NCBI GenBank assembly: GCA_021396245.1
Contig: WNYE01000008.1
Coordinates: forward strand, 310,001 to 374,000
Direction: 5' to 3'
Source of the DNA: Sporothrix humicola
Lineage: Eukaryota > Ascomycota > Sordariomycetes > Ophiostomatales > Ophiostomataceae
Length of the DNA: 64,000 nucleotides
A model generated the notes under the pieces. The model did no database searches and was not told the origin of the DNA. It saw only the letters and a program-made list of their open reading frames with translations. Shown here piece after piece: positions 10,285 to 21,279 of the stretch (position 1 is the stretch's first letter; the number at the start of each line of letters is the position of its first letter). The translations under genes were made by a program, and so were the position numbers.

Positions 10285-11304
10285 CTACCATCTGACCAGG
10301 GCGCCACCTGCCGCCACTGCTGCGACCGCGCCCAGCATCATCCACGGCTGCGTCCAGGGGTAGGCTACGGCCAGCTGCCCTGCTGACCGTTCGGCGCCGT
10401 TGTTCGACGCCGCCTCGTCAAAGGGGCTGCCGCCGCCGCCAAAGACATTGCGGTCAGTACCGCTCGTGATTTGCGACTTGGACGCCGACGATGTGGTTGT
10501 CGTGGTTAAGCGTCCCGTCGGTATCGCTCCAGGGCCGTTGGGGAGCGAAAATGTGGCAATGGTCGGCGATGGCGGCGCTGCATTTCCGTTTCCGTTTCCA
10601 TTCCCGTTTCCATTTCCGTTTCCGTTTCCGACACTCGCAGACACCGTGTTTGTGTTTTGGATAAACGACTGCGAGTCCGCTCCCGCCGTGGCCGTTGCAG
10701 CGCCTGCCGCGGGAGCCTGAGCCACGCCGTCCGACGAGCCTGTTGATGCCGTCGGCAAAGCACCTGCTGGGTCGAGTGTTGAAAAGACAAACGGCGTGTT
10801 GACGTTTGTGTCCTCCGTTGTCGTCGTCTCGGCCGCCGCTGTTGTCGTCAACGTCTGCAATGCTGCCGCCGCCGGGGCCGTTGTTGTGTCTCCCTTGTCA
10901 CTCGAAACCGATTCGGTACCACCGCACAACAAAGACACCAAATCACCCGACAATGCCACGCCCAGAACCGACGTCACCTGTGATGATATGCTGTTGCTAT
11001 TCCCACCGCTGCCGCAGACACTCTGGATTGTTTGCTGTGCGCGCGCAATGCCCGCCTGGCACGTCAGCGAACAAGTATTTCCATCCCGTCGCCGCCGGCT
11101 GGAAAGCGTAAAGTCGCTCAGAGTGCAGCCTGTCAACTGTTGGTTGTATGCCAGAATGCAGTTGATGGGCACCGCCGTCGATGTGATGAGCTGGAAGTTG
11201 GAGAGCGAGAGTGCCGAGGCGGCGTGTGGTGCGGCGAGCGCGAGGAGAAGAAGAGAAGTAATCCGGCTGTCGCATGGCTGCCTCCTTGATGATGATGCCT
11301 TCAT
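10285..11304 (-). CDS. Secreted, probably GPI-anchored Ser/Thr-rich protein with a six-cysteine N-terminal domain
   Basis: Single exon, 339 residues. The chosen ATG (11302..11304) gives a signal peptide: basic SRRQPCDSR, then hydrophobic SLLLLALAAPHAASA with likely cleavage after about residue 31. The frame stays open for 173 codons further upstream, but that stretch would bury the signal peptide and looks like leader DNA. Six cysteines follow at about 49, 60, 78, 82, 97 and 127, spaced as in many small fungal surface proteins. The middle is a Thr/Ala/Ser stalk containing an (NG)9-type run (about 225-245). The C-terminus ends in a hydrophobic stretch (MMLGAVAAVAAGGALVRW) consistent with GPI attachment. 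It probably sits in the cell wall or plasma membrane; its exact role is unknown. It is not a classical CFEM protein because it lacks eight cysteines. Confidence 0.7.
   Translation of the reverse strand: MKASSSRRQPCDSRITSLLLLALAAPHAASALSLSNFQLITSTAVPINCILAYNQQLTGCTLSDFTLSSRRRRDGNTCSLTCQAGIARAQQTIQSVCGSGGNSNSISSQVTSVLGVALSGDLVSLLCGGTESVSSDKGDTTTAPAAAALQTLTTTAAAETTTTEDTNVNTPFVFSTLDPAGALPTASTGSSDGVAQAPAAGAATATAGADSQSFIQNTNTVSASVGNGNGNGNGNGNGNGNAAPPSPTIATFSLPNGPGAIPTGRLTTTTTSSASKSQITSGTDRNVFGGGGSPFDEAASNNGAERSAGQLAVAYPWTQPWMMLGAVAAVAAGGALVRW
10581..10630 (-). repeat. Hexanucleotide repeat coding for Asn-Gly
   Basis: Imperfect TTTCCG/TTTCCA/TTCCCG units on the + strand read as alternating Asn-Gly codons on the - strand in the stalk of the GPI protein. 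Confidence 0.85.
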
Positions 11305-11326
11305 TGTGTGTGTGTGTGTGTGTGTG
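11305..11326 (-). repeat. (CA)11 microsatellite abutting the start codon
   Basis: Eleven TG units on the + strand, i.e. (CA)11 on the coding strand, end directly at the ATG (11302..11304) of the GPI-protein gene. The repeat is therefore positions -1 to -22 of its 5' UTR. Confidence 0.9.
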
Positions 11327-12985
11327 AGGGAGCAGGTGATCTCTGAACGTGTCTTCGTGTATCTGCTTGTTGATATTAAGCAGAGGTCTGATGTTGTGTA
11401 AACTGTAAATCGTATATATGCCTCTATGTTTTCGAGAGAGTGTAGATGTTCATGAAAGAGAAGAAAGAAAAGAACAGTTCCAGACAAATATGAAGAAGCA
11501 TCAGTCTTTCTCGGTTTCTCTTCCCGAGTGCCCACTCCTTTCCTTTTCCCATCTTCCCTTAACCATTTCCCTATATTTTTGCCTCTCTTTCTCAAGTCAC
11601 CCCGTCTGTCTCCGAGTCGTTGGGATACAGAGTGGACAGTAGCGGTGATCAGGGGCCTCTCCTGTTCTGCTGTTTTCTGGCTTTTCTGATTTCCCCGTGC
11701 GTTTTGGTAGACTTGCTCTGGTTTTTGTGAGTGGTCCACTGTGCCTGTCTGGCAGGATGAGGCAAGCGAGTTGCGTCGAAACGCAGTGTGTCTCAAGACC
11801 ACAGAGATGTGCACAGCACCCAAATCCGATCACAAATGGTGCAGAGCCTCCTGGGAGGTGAGAATAAGTCTGAAAATAAGAAACGGACCCTGGAAAGATG
11901 CAAAACCGGTTACCTCTGTCTTTATTTTTCTCGTCACATTCCCACTTTATCTCCATCGATGCCTTTTACTTTTTGGTGCTGTCTTTCTCTCCCTCTCTCC
12001 TCGGCTTGGGCGAGAACGCCGATGCATCTGTACATAAACACCCCGTGCAGCGATCCAGCTCCACATGACCGTGCGCGCCTGGGTTGGATCCGTGCAATGC
12101 TTTTTCTAACGTTCTCAATACATGCCTTTCCTTGTATCAAGAAAAATGAGATGCTTGCAGTTACTTTGATGCATTGTCTATTGGTATTTCAAAGTGAAAA
12201 AAAACTACACTTCGTTACAGTATCTGCCGGCATGCGTGTGTTCGCTGCCCCAGTTCCGGGCAGAATATGCGGTCCATATATCTTCCCTTACTCCCAATGG
12301 TTTCTTTCGAACGTATTCCTTTCGTCTACTCGGACATCTTTATGCCAAGAAGATTCTCAAACCCTTGATCGGAGTGCTTCCATAAAAACTTAGTGCTTGG
12401 GCGCATCCCGTTGGAAGAACTTTTCCATCGAAACAACCCTATAAAATCTCCTGGTCGAGAAGCCTTGTTTGGTATCCTGATAACGAGAACCGGGCCTTGC
12501 TTTTCACTTGGCAAAATACTTCTTTGTTCTAGAATTGAGATTCCACAATCAGAAATGGACAAACTGGTAAGCATTGAGAAGTAGTAAAAGAGTCTTTTTC
12601 TCTATATAAAACAAGTAAATATCGACGGTGCGTAAACCGCGACGGGCAAGCCTTTTTGTCGTCCCTGAGAATAAATAGAAGGACAGGACGACGGGGAAAT
12701 GAATTTCAGGAAAAGAAAAAAGTAATAACGCCCCTAAGATTATCCAAGTCCCAAGAAGAAAAGGAAAAAGAACCCCGCTGTAGTCCCTATCCACGTATTT
12801 TGGGTCTGTCCCAAGAATAAAAGAAGAAGAATCAAATATACAAAAACTCCGGCTTGATCAAACAGATAGGAGACAGGAGGGAATAAAAGGTGTAATAAAA
12901 GAAAGAGAAAAGACCCATCAAAGGTGAGGGCCAGAAGTATTCAAAAAATTAAAACGGAAAGTAGAATTACAAGCGAGCTCTAATG
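11327..12985. other. Intergenic region between GPI-protein and GPHR genes
   Basis: Holds the promoter and 5' UTR of the GPI-protein gene (T-rich tracts on its coding strand) and the 3' flank of the GPHR gene (A/G-rich on +, from about 12580). A 201-codon open frame on the + strand at 11788..12393 lacks any recognisable domain or start context and is not called. Confidence 0.45.
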
Positions 12986-14773
12986 TTAGTCTTTCAGCCG
13001 CTTTTGACCCATCTCCTCCATGTCGTAGTCGTCGAAACCGTCGGGGTCGCCTCCCGAAACGTTCCGGCCAATGAAGATACCGGCCATCGTTAGCATGCTG
13101 GCAAGCAGGAACCAGATCTCGAACCAGCGGTCAACAAACCCGGGCGACAGCGCGCTCTCCAGAGCGTCGCTCACGGCACTGCCCATCTCCTTGGGCAGGT
13201 TAGACCGCAGCAGCAGCGCCGAGCTGATGACGTACGTGGCCGCAATCTGCCCGATCAAAAGCGCCATGTTGGCCTGTGCCTGGTACAGCAGCCCCGGTGT
13301 CCACTTGACAAAGATGCGGAACGTCTGCAGCACCGAGTTGGCCGACGCTAGCAGGATGACGCCGCTGAGCAAGAAGGAAATCTGCCGTGCCCACGCGATC
13401 TGGTCGAGCTTCGGGTCCCAGTGCTTGGCCAGCAGGCCCAAGAACCGGTTGATTGGGTCAGACGACGAAAACGACGCCTCGGGGTAGTAAAATCGGTAAA
13501 ACGTGGTCAACAATGTTGCACAGATGCGGTAGATGCAGTACAGGCCAAAAGCGTACTGCGGGATCAAGAGCAGCTTGCCCAAGAAAGTGCCCGACCGTGC
13601 TTCGGACGCACGCTTTGAGCGCAGCGCTGATAATGACGCAGAAAGGCCAGCCTCCATCGTCTCCAGCCCGGAAATTTCCATCTCAAGGCTCTTGATCTCA
13701 AGGGCTTCGGGACTGCCACTGCCAACCATGCTCTTGATCGAGCCAACCAACTTGCCAAAGACACTGCCCTGCGGCTGTGGTGGTGATCCGTTGCTTGACG
13801 AAGATGGGCCGCTTGCCATAACCTCCATCTTGCGCTGCAAGGACCGGAGGCGGTGGCGTTTTGTTGATAACAAGTCGGCCGTCATGCTCAGACTAGTCTC
13901 CTTGCGAGCGAGGTCCGTGTCCGTGACAGGGCGCCTCCGCAAGCTGCGCCGGTCTTTATATGTCTGCCATGGAGACGAGACACTGGCAAAGCCCGACAAA
14001 AGGGCCATTAGCGAGATGCCAATGACACCGACACGCTCAAGGCACGCACGGGAAAGGCCTTTTGAGCTGGCGGACCGCAGGCTGTGAAGGTCGAACGGGT
14101 CGTCGGATGTCTCGTCCCATCGCGAGGCCATGGCGATGCCTGTGCTGTCGAATCCTGTGTGCGCGTCTTTGGAGTGCATGTAGTCGTCGATGGGGTTTGG
14201 CACGGCAAAGCCCATGCCCCAGAACAGAAGCAGCCAGATGGTAAAGGCCATCATCTGTAGCGTCCAAGCCACACGCGGGATCTTGCCCTTGGAGTTGCGC
14301 TGGAACGACCAGCCTAAAGCGGTGATGACTGACTGAAGCTCCAGGAAGGGGATGAGGACAATTAGGAGGAATAAGAGTGCTGGAACTGTGAATCGGAGAG
14401 CGGCACTGCGGGCGATAGGGTCGACCATCTCGGACAGCTCAGCGAGAATCAGCTCTGCAAGAACGGCAGCTAGAGCTGTGGTCGTGGCAAACGCCGCCGC
14501 GGCAAAACGGCGACGCAGCGAGCGAGCGCCATGTGCCACGTGGACCAGCCGCAGGCCGGCAGGCGCTGATGAAGGAAGGAAATGGTCTTCGCCATCATCT
14601 CTCTGCTGAACACGCGACAGCAGCGGGAACACCTTCTTGGAGACGACGGCAAAGACAATGAAAAAGGTTGCGATGAAGGGGGTGAGCGAGAAGATCATAG
14701 ACAACGACAGGCCTGGCGGTGTTGCTGAGCAGCCGTCGTCGTCGCAGCCGGCGCCGAGGCCAAAGAGACCCAT
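12986..14773 (-). CDS. Golgi pH regulator / GPR89-type multi-pass membrane protein
   Basis: Single exon, 595 residues. GPHR proteins (GPR89 in animals, GTG in plants) are Golgi/ER membrane proteins needed for acidic Golgi pH, acting as anion channels or being required for one. Visible features are TM1 (LSLSMIFSLTPFIATFFIVFAV), several more hydrophobic spans around 95-205, a long cytosolic loop with basic and coiled-coil character (about 265-385, including SLEMEISGLETMEAGLSASL), and the C-terminal ABA_GPCR-type block. That block has the typical LLLIPQYAFGLYCIYRI, RFYYPEASFSSSDPINRFLGLL, QISFLLSGVILLASANSVLQTF and a final IWFLLASMLTMAGIFIGRN segment. The start lies just before a short CDDDGC motif and gives a normal fungal length. 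It is divergently paired with eIF3l 1.1 kb away. Family assignment is strong. Confidence 0.88.
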   Translation of the reverse strand: MGLFGLGAGCDDDGCSATPPGLSLSMIFSLTPFIATFFIVFAVVSKKVFPLLSRVQQRDDGEDHFLPSSAPAGLRLVHVAHGARSLRRRFAAAAFATTTALAAVLAELILAELSEMVDPIARSAALRFTVPALLFLLIVLIPFLELQSVITALGWSFQRNSKGKIPRVAWTLQMMAFTIWLLLFWGMGFAVPNPIDDYMHSKDAHTGFDSTGIAMASRWDETSDDPFDLHSLRSASSKGLSRACLERVGVIGISLMALLSGFASVSSPWQTYKDRRSLRRRPVTDTDLARKETSLSMTADLLSTKRHRLRSLQRKMEVMASGPSSSSNGSPPQPQGSVFGKLVGSIKSMVGSGSPEALEIKSLEMEISGLETMEAGLSASLSALRSKRASEARSGTFLGKLLLIPQYAFGLYCIYRICATLLTTFYRFYYPEASFSSSDPINRFLGLLAKHWDPKLDQIAWARQISFLLSGVILLASANSVLQTFRIFVKWTPGLLYQAQANMALLIGQIAATYVISSALLLRSNLPKEMGSAVSDALESALSPGFVDRWFEIWFLLASMLTMAGIFIGRNVSGGDPDGFDDYDMEEMGQKRLKD

Positions 14774-15871
14774 GATCGCCGGCAGAAGCGAGGGCGCGAG
14801 CGCGAGCGCGTGTGTGATGCGGATGCCGGGTGCGATTGCTGTCGTCGAGAAGGGACAAAGAGGCGTGGACGTGCACGATTTCGATTATCGGGAGGTGTTG
14901 ATAGCTTGGATGGGGGAGCTCGGGCGCATTTCTCCTACCCTTGGAGGGCACAGATAGTAATGCAAGGCGCTGAAGAAAGCGAATAGCAGACGAGAGCCGT
15001 GCTGTATTTGAGCCTGCGTCGGCTTGTTGACGTTATTGACACAATCGTTGCCGCATCCAGTCTATCGTCGTCGTCGAAGATGCTCGTTAAAAGAGGTGGT
15101 TGAAGATGATGCGATAAAGATGGAAGGTGCGAACGATACGAGGTGTGGTGCTGCACGCTGCGTACTTCGTGTTCCCCAGAAGTGGAGTTGCACTGGAATG
15201 GCTGCGTACTTTGTTCACCCCAAAACAGACCTGAACAGCGCTGTGCTGACGAAGGTGACGACAGCTGGACGAGCAAACATATGTCGTTCTTTACAGGTGC
15301 TGGGCTGCTAGCGGGGTTTCGGCCAATCTGAAACCTAGCACCAAAATGGATAAACGCAAGGCGAAGACCGAGACGGTCGCACTTTCATCTGTTGTCCGCA
15401 TGTGCCCGGGGCGGACATTGATTTATCCGTGTATCCCCACCTCCAGCCGCCCCTATTCGTATTGTTCTCTCCCAAACGCCTGAAAAAGCCCTAAGAAAAC
15501 CGCTGCAAGCGTCGCATTTCCCCTGGACCAAGCTATCCAGCACCCCAACAGCAGGCAAAGTCAAAATGACTAAGCTGGCAAGACCATTGAGGACCCCACG
15601 AAAAATGCATTGGCCCCGCTAACCAACGAAAACGGACAGCAAAATTTTGGCGGGCAGATTTGCAGACAATTTTCGAACTTCGCATTGTTTGATTTTTTAG
15701 GTCCCTTTTACACCCCCCTGGATCACGACGACCCCTCCCCGCCCTTCCCTTTTCGACGAAGCATTTTGATCGAGGGTCCCCGTCTGTCTCGGATTCATAC
15801 ACCACGAATTCTGCATCAAGACACACGACAAGCACCGCAGACGCGAAAATCACCCCCGAAACATCGCGACA
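14774..15871. other. Divergent promoter region between GPHR and eIF3l genes
   Basis: A 1.1-kb head-to-head spacer. It contains AAAATTTTGGCGGG at about 15641..15654, a pyrimidine tract and a typical leader before the eIF3l ATG. Nothing coding is recognised. Confidence 0.5.
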
Positions 15872-17472
15872 ATGAGCGGCCTTCAGAACGGCGCCGCGCC
15901 GGCACGCCCCCTCGACGACGACAGCGATCTCGAGGAGGAGGCTCTCGCCGCCGACTACCGCGAGCAGGTTGAATACGAGGACGGCCTTGAGGAGCTGACG
16001 CAGGTCGACTCCCTGACTCTGGCTCAGCAGAACGACGACATCCAGTCAAGACTCGCCGCGGCCGCCCAGCCGCTTGACTTCTCGGCCCCGCTGGAAGTCA
16101 AGTTCCAGAGCTACGATGCCTACTGCAGCCTTTTCCACTTCATCCTCAACTCTGAGGGCCCCGTGGACCTCGAGCCCCCATCGGTACGTCGAATGCGGAG
16201 ATTTCAAATGATACTGAGAGAGCAGTATCTTGCATTTTATATCTCGAATTTTATATGTACTAACATATCTTCTTTTTGCAGTACTACTGGGCCTGGGATG
16301 TCATCGACGAGTTCATCTACCAGTTCAACTCCTTCTCTTCTTACCGCATGCGCATCGCCCGCCAGAATAACAACGAGGAGGAGATCGCCATCCTGCGGGA
16401 GAACCCCAACACGTGGGGCTGCTACAGCGTGCTCAACGTGCTGTACTCGCTGATCCAGCGCTCGCAGATCACCGAGCAGCTGGCCGCACAGAAGCGCAAC
16501 GAGGACCCTGCCGCCGTCGCCGGCGAGTACGGCTCCAAGAACCTGTACCGCATGCTGGGCTACTTCTCCATTATCGGCCTGCTGCGTGTCCACTGTCTGC
16601 TGGGTGACTTCAGCCTGGCCCTCAAGACCATGGACGACATTGAGCTCAACAAGAAGGCCATGTTTGCGCGCGTGATGGCTGCGCACTTCACCACGTACTA
16701 CTACATTGGCTTCTCGTACATGATGATGCGCCGCTACTCGGACGCCATCCGCATGTTCAGCCACATCCTGGTCTACGTGTCGCGCACCAAGAACTTCCAG
16801 AAGAACGCGCAGTACGACTCCATCACCAAGAAGAACGACCAGATGTACGCCCTGATCGCCATCTGCGTTGCCTTCAGCCCCACGCGTCTCGACGACGCCA
16901 TCCACACGCAGATCCGCGAGAAGTACGGCGAGCAGCTGCTCAAGCTGCAGCGCGGCGGCCCCGAGTCGCTGCCCATCTTCGAGGAGCTCTTCCGCGCTGC
17001 CTGCCCCAAGTTCATCTCGCCCGTCCCGCCAGACTTTGAGAACCCCGAGGCCAACGTCGACCCCATCGAGCACCACCTGGCCGTCTTCATGGACGAGGTC
17101 AAGAACAACATGTGGAGCCCGACTGTCAAGTCGTACCTGCGCCTCTACACCACCATGGACCTCAAGAAGCTGGCTGGCTTCCTTGACGTCCGCCCCGAGG
17201 AGCTGCGTTCATGGTTGATCGTCAGCAAGGAGCGCACCAAGCAGCTGCGGTGGAACGACCAGAAGCTGCTGGACGGCGAGTGGGTCAACGTCAGTGACCT
17301 GGACTACGCCATGCAGGGTGTAAGTTTTGCGTGCCTTTTTTCTTATTCATCTCCTCTATTGGCTTATCTCATACTAACATATAAACAGGACCTCATCCAT
17401 GTCTCAGAGGCAAAGGTCGGCCGCAAGCTGGTCGACTGGTACCTGCGCAACCTCTCCCGGACCTACGCTTAA
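15872..17472 (+). CDS. Eukaryotic translation initiation factor 3 subunit L
   Basis: Three exons: 15872..16183, 16282..17319 and 17389..17472, giving 477 residues. Introns are 98 nt (GTACGT..GCAG) and 69 nt (GTAAGT, branch ACTAAC, AACAG); both fall between codons, so all three exons read in phase 0. eIF3l is a PCI-domain subunit of eIF3, which organises the 43S pre-initiation complex; this subunit occurs in filamentous fungi and animals but not in budding yeast. Diagnostic blocks are SYDAYCSLFHFIL, the YYWAWDVIDEFIYQFNSF segment after intron 1, NTWGCYSVLNVLYSLIQRSQI, MLGYFSIIGLLRVHCLLGD, and the C-terminal PCI region ending in a DLIHVSEAKVGRKLVDWYLR block. The N-terminus is acidic. The length is normal for fungal eIF3l and the assignment is strong. 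Confidence 0.93.
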
Positions 17473-20400
17473 ACGGATTAGTCCGGATATTCGACCAGCC
17501 GCTACGGGCAATGCACACACTTACAGAACAGAGGAAGACGAAAAGCATATGCATATGTGTGCAACCCTGTATAACCACCTCGCGGCACAAACCTACAACA
17601 CAAGCATCTCAACCCTTTTACAACGGAGTTCATGTCCCTTTCGAATTGGATGGCGTCTTGGCTTTGTACTATGCGGGACAAAAGAAAAACGAAGAAACTC
17701 CATCGAACGCAACATCAGTCGAACGATTGGGAGAAAACGGAAATGACCATGGGTACACGAGTTAGACAAAAAGCAGATGGGCCGGGAAATGGCTAGATGA
17801 GGAACGATGGATTAAGGAACAAAACGGAAGAACGGGTTTTGGGGAGGTTGGTCAAGGGAGAACAGGGAGGATAGTCCCGCATTAGCATTTGACCTAGGAT
17901 TTTTCTTTTTTTTACTTTTTAATTGTTCGGTATTTTTTTCTACTTGACTTCGACCCGGCCCGTGATGTTACCTCGCTTACGTTGCAGTAGGTTCACCATT
18001 GAACTCATTTTCTTTTCGTTCCTTTCCACCTCCCTGCATGTCCTTCGGCATCTGTTGTTCTCTCATTTTCGTCCATCTCAAGCAAAGTCGGGCGGAAGGT
18101 GAATGAGCGAGATATACGCCGAACAAGAGGCTGCAACCAGGCCACCAACCGTGTGTTTCTTGTTTCTCACAACCACTCGGTAAATGTGCAGCTTCTTGGT
18201 CCCGTCCCACCCTTGTCTATCCATATCTGCGCGCGTTGTATGCTGCAGCCATTTCGCACCACCTTTCTTGGCACGTTGGCACTTGATTCGACGTCTTGAG
18301 GTCTTGATTTTCTGTTCTTGGCGTTTTGTCAGACAGGGTGAGGGGCAAGATAAGATGCTGTGTGCAGCAGACGGACCACACTGGAAGCATAGAGAGGCAG
18401 GGATATCAGATATCAGATCAGGGGAGGGACAGTCAAAATTTGATTTAATAACATAACAGGATAGGGCATAGAGCGAAAATAGGAATAAAGGAGCAGCAGT
18501 GCGAACCAGCCGCACCTCGGGAGAGAAATAAGTCTGCAGCCTCTCTCCAATACCCGAACCGCTGGCCGGAATACGACATCTTGCCGACAGTTAAACAGCT
18601 TGGCATCCTAGGCGGCGACAAAGTTTGTGTTCGCTGAAACTGGTTCGTTTTAGGAAACAGCACGTCGTATATGTATGAGGTGTACAAGTACACCGGTGTT
18701 CGCCGCACATAGATAGGATACTCAAAGCACCAAGCGGAGAGGAGCCCCGTGGCCGTCCCGCCCAGCGACTGGGGAGGCTCTCCGGGACGCGGTCCGGATG
18801 CGCTAACCAGTCGGGTGTTTGATACGGACACGCAAAGAGTCAGCGACATTTGTCTGGCATCCTTGCAAAATCAATGTCTCGTTCTGGAAACCTGCGCTGG
18901 CCCGCCAAGGATCAAGGAAGCGGGCTTTAACTCTCCGCCCGACAGAGTGGCTCGCAAGGTCACTTGACAAAGATAAAAAAGCACCGGCTTCACTTTGCAC
19001 ACCGCTGTCTCTGTTTGCAGTATCCCGAGGCGAAATGCCGGTGAGCAGCTGCCCCGACCACCTTTCTGCTGAGCATCTGATAGCGGCGTGTGCCAGAAAA
19101 AGAAAAGAAAAAAAAGACACAGAGGGGAGATAGAGGCTCGAGGGGGTCTGTGATGTGCAGCTCCGCATGCTCACTGGCCGCCACCATCTGCAGGGCTTTT
19201 TTTCTTTCTTTTTCTGTTGGCAGCAGCCCACGGATGCCGTTTACACCGTATTCGTGGGAGCGTGGTCCTCCGTGCAACCGTGGGGTATGCTGTCTGCTCC
19301 GTGGCCGAGGTCTAGGCCTTGCCTCGAATGGCTCGTTGGAGAAGGCTCTTCTTCACCTCCATCTCGTCCGTGCCCCGTGCTCCACGGTCCATGTCTGACA
19401 TTTTTCGCGTCGTGTCCTTCGCCGTTCTTGTTGAAACTTGTCGACAGCATGTCCGTTTCGTCGTAAACAGCTCCCGTCAGAGGCAAATTGAGCCCTGTAA
19501 ATTGCAGGTCCTGGGAGGCCTCGTGCCAAGACTGGGCAAAAGTGCTCGCCGGCTCTCAGTGGATCTGGGGTTAGCTGCATTGTATCTCATTACGTACCAT
19601 ATTATGATGTGTGCACCTGCGTCCACCCAAGCTTTCAGGGCTGTCGGACAATCGTGTATCGAGTAGATAATGGTAATACGTGCCCAAGCAATGGGGTTGC
19701 AGGGGATGTGCGGATGGACGCGCAGTTGCGTGGAGGGCATGATACTCTGGTAATGAGGAAAGAGTTTTGTCCGTGTTGTCGCTTCCTTGTCGAGATGCAG
19801 GCCGTTCGAACCTAGCTTGCAAAAGGCCCGTCCCTTTTCTCATCATGTAAAAGTCGTAAATACGTCGTAAATGGGGAAAATAACGTTCCCCTGTGACTAA
19901 GGTCGGCCTAGACCCAACCGCTGGTGTAACTGCCTTTTACATCTTGTTCACAGAGTACCCGTTTGCACCTTCCCTGTCAATTAATCCATTCCCTCATCTG
20001 TCACTTTTTTCTCCCTTTCGGACGCCCACGAATGTCTCATCCGCCCACGGTCGTGCCTTCTGTTATCGTAGGGGCTAGATCCTCCTCCTGTCCAGCAACT
20101 CTTCCACTTACCCACCCTTCTGCTATGCCAAGACGCCGAAAGATGTGACGTGCTCTTTGTATGGCGGAAGCTTCACAGGAGCAAGACACAACGGTTGGGA
20201 AGTGGGATAAGTGGAAGGAAGAGAAAGAGAGAGCCCAGTGCCCAAAGGCATAGCGCACATCAGGCCTACAAAGCCACAAATCACGCCTGCGGCCAGACCC
20301 TGACATGGACATATACCTTTGTATCTTCCTGTATTCCCGATACGTGTTGCTTGCGCAAAGAGCCTGTCCCTCGGTCGTACTTGCCCAGCCTATGATCAAG

Positions 20401-21279
20401 GAGATAGATAACATGCACCTTCCCTCACCCCACGCGATCTCGTTGGCTTTTTACAAACGGCAGGAGCTATCCCTAGCTATGAAGGGGTTTCTTTCGAAAT
20501 AAGATACGAGCTGTGCCCGTTCCCTAGGTCATATGCGGTTGTGTTTTGGGCACCCAGACCTGTTCCCGCTCACCCTTGTGCTTGCCGCCCCCATAACAAA
20601 TTACTGATTACTGGGGGAAGGAACAACCCTGTCTCATTCCGTTGTCATTGATTGCCCTACGAGTGCCGCATACTAAAATACACGAGCATCTTCTCGCCCT
20701 TCCTTCCCTTTTCACCTTCTTTGCCAGCATCTCTTCCCAAGACTAGCCGGCCCACCAAGGTCAAAAAAGCACAACACCATACAAAAATACCGAACGTCTG
20801 TCCCGAAAGAACAAACTCAAAAAAGGAAGGCATCCCTTCCTACATCGTCCTCTCCACTCACGAACCACCACGCCACTATTTTGGCAGGCCTGTTTACCAG
20901 CTCATTCATGAGCGCCCTGTCACTACAGTTCCTCTCAATGCGTTGCGCTGTTGAATAACCCGTGCTGGCCTCTTTGAGGCCGTCGGAGCAGCAAGCGCGA
21001 ACGCAGCCAGTCACCAGACATAAGCAACGACGAAAAAAAAAATAAGAAATCCAGCAAGACAGAACCGAAAACGACAGCATTTTCTAAAACACCAGGAAGC
21101 CGAAGTCGAACCGTATTGAGATTGGCATACCTTCAGCTGCACAAACCCAAAGAGCAAAAACAAGCATCGACACCCACAACGAGTGGCTCGCCGAGCTCCA
21201 AAGGGCTTTCAAGTCAAGCTCGCCACAGCCCGACAGCTCCAAAACGAAGCAGCATCAGCCTCCAAAAAGCATATTCACC
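17473..21279. other. 3.8-kb gene desert between eIF3l and the universal stress protein gene
   Basis: The first few hundred bases are probably the eIF3l 3' UTR. The last 500 or so are A/C-rich leader sequence for the stress-protein gene. In between, both strands contain only short open frames (up to 142 codons) without recognisable domains, convincing introns or start contexts. A tandem of GTCGTAAAT/GTCGTAAAT lies at about 19851..19871. No tRNA or transposon is recognised. Confidence 0.45.

Noticed and set aside
11305..11823. In-frame extension of 173 codons upstream of the GPI-protein start
   Set aside because: It would place the signal peptide in the middle of the protein, and the DNA looks like a T-rich leader ending in a CA repeat. 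Treated as 5' UTR and promoter.
11788..12393. 201-codon open frame on the + strand
   Set aside because: No domain, no start context and no codon pattern like the neighbours; it overlaps the promoter of the GPI-protein gene. Chance frame.
16237..17076. 279-codon frame antisense to eIF3l
   Set aside because: Shadow caused by third-position GC preference in the highly biased eIF3l exon.
19800..19870. GGTTCGAA-like sequence on the - strand as a possible tRNA B box
   Set aside because: No A box at the right distance and no acceptor stem can be formed.
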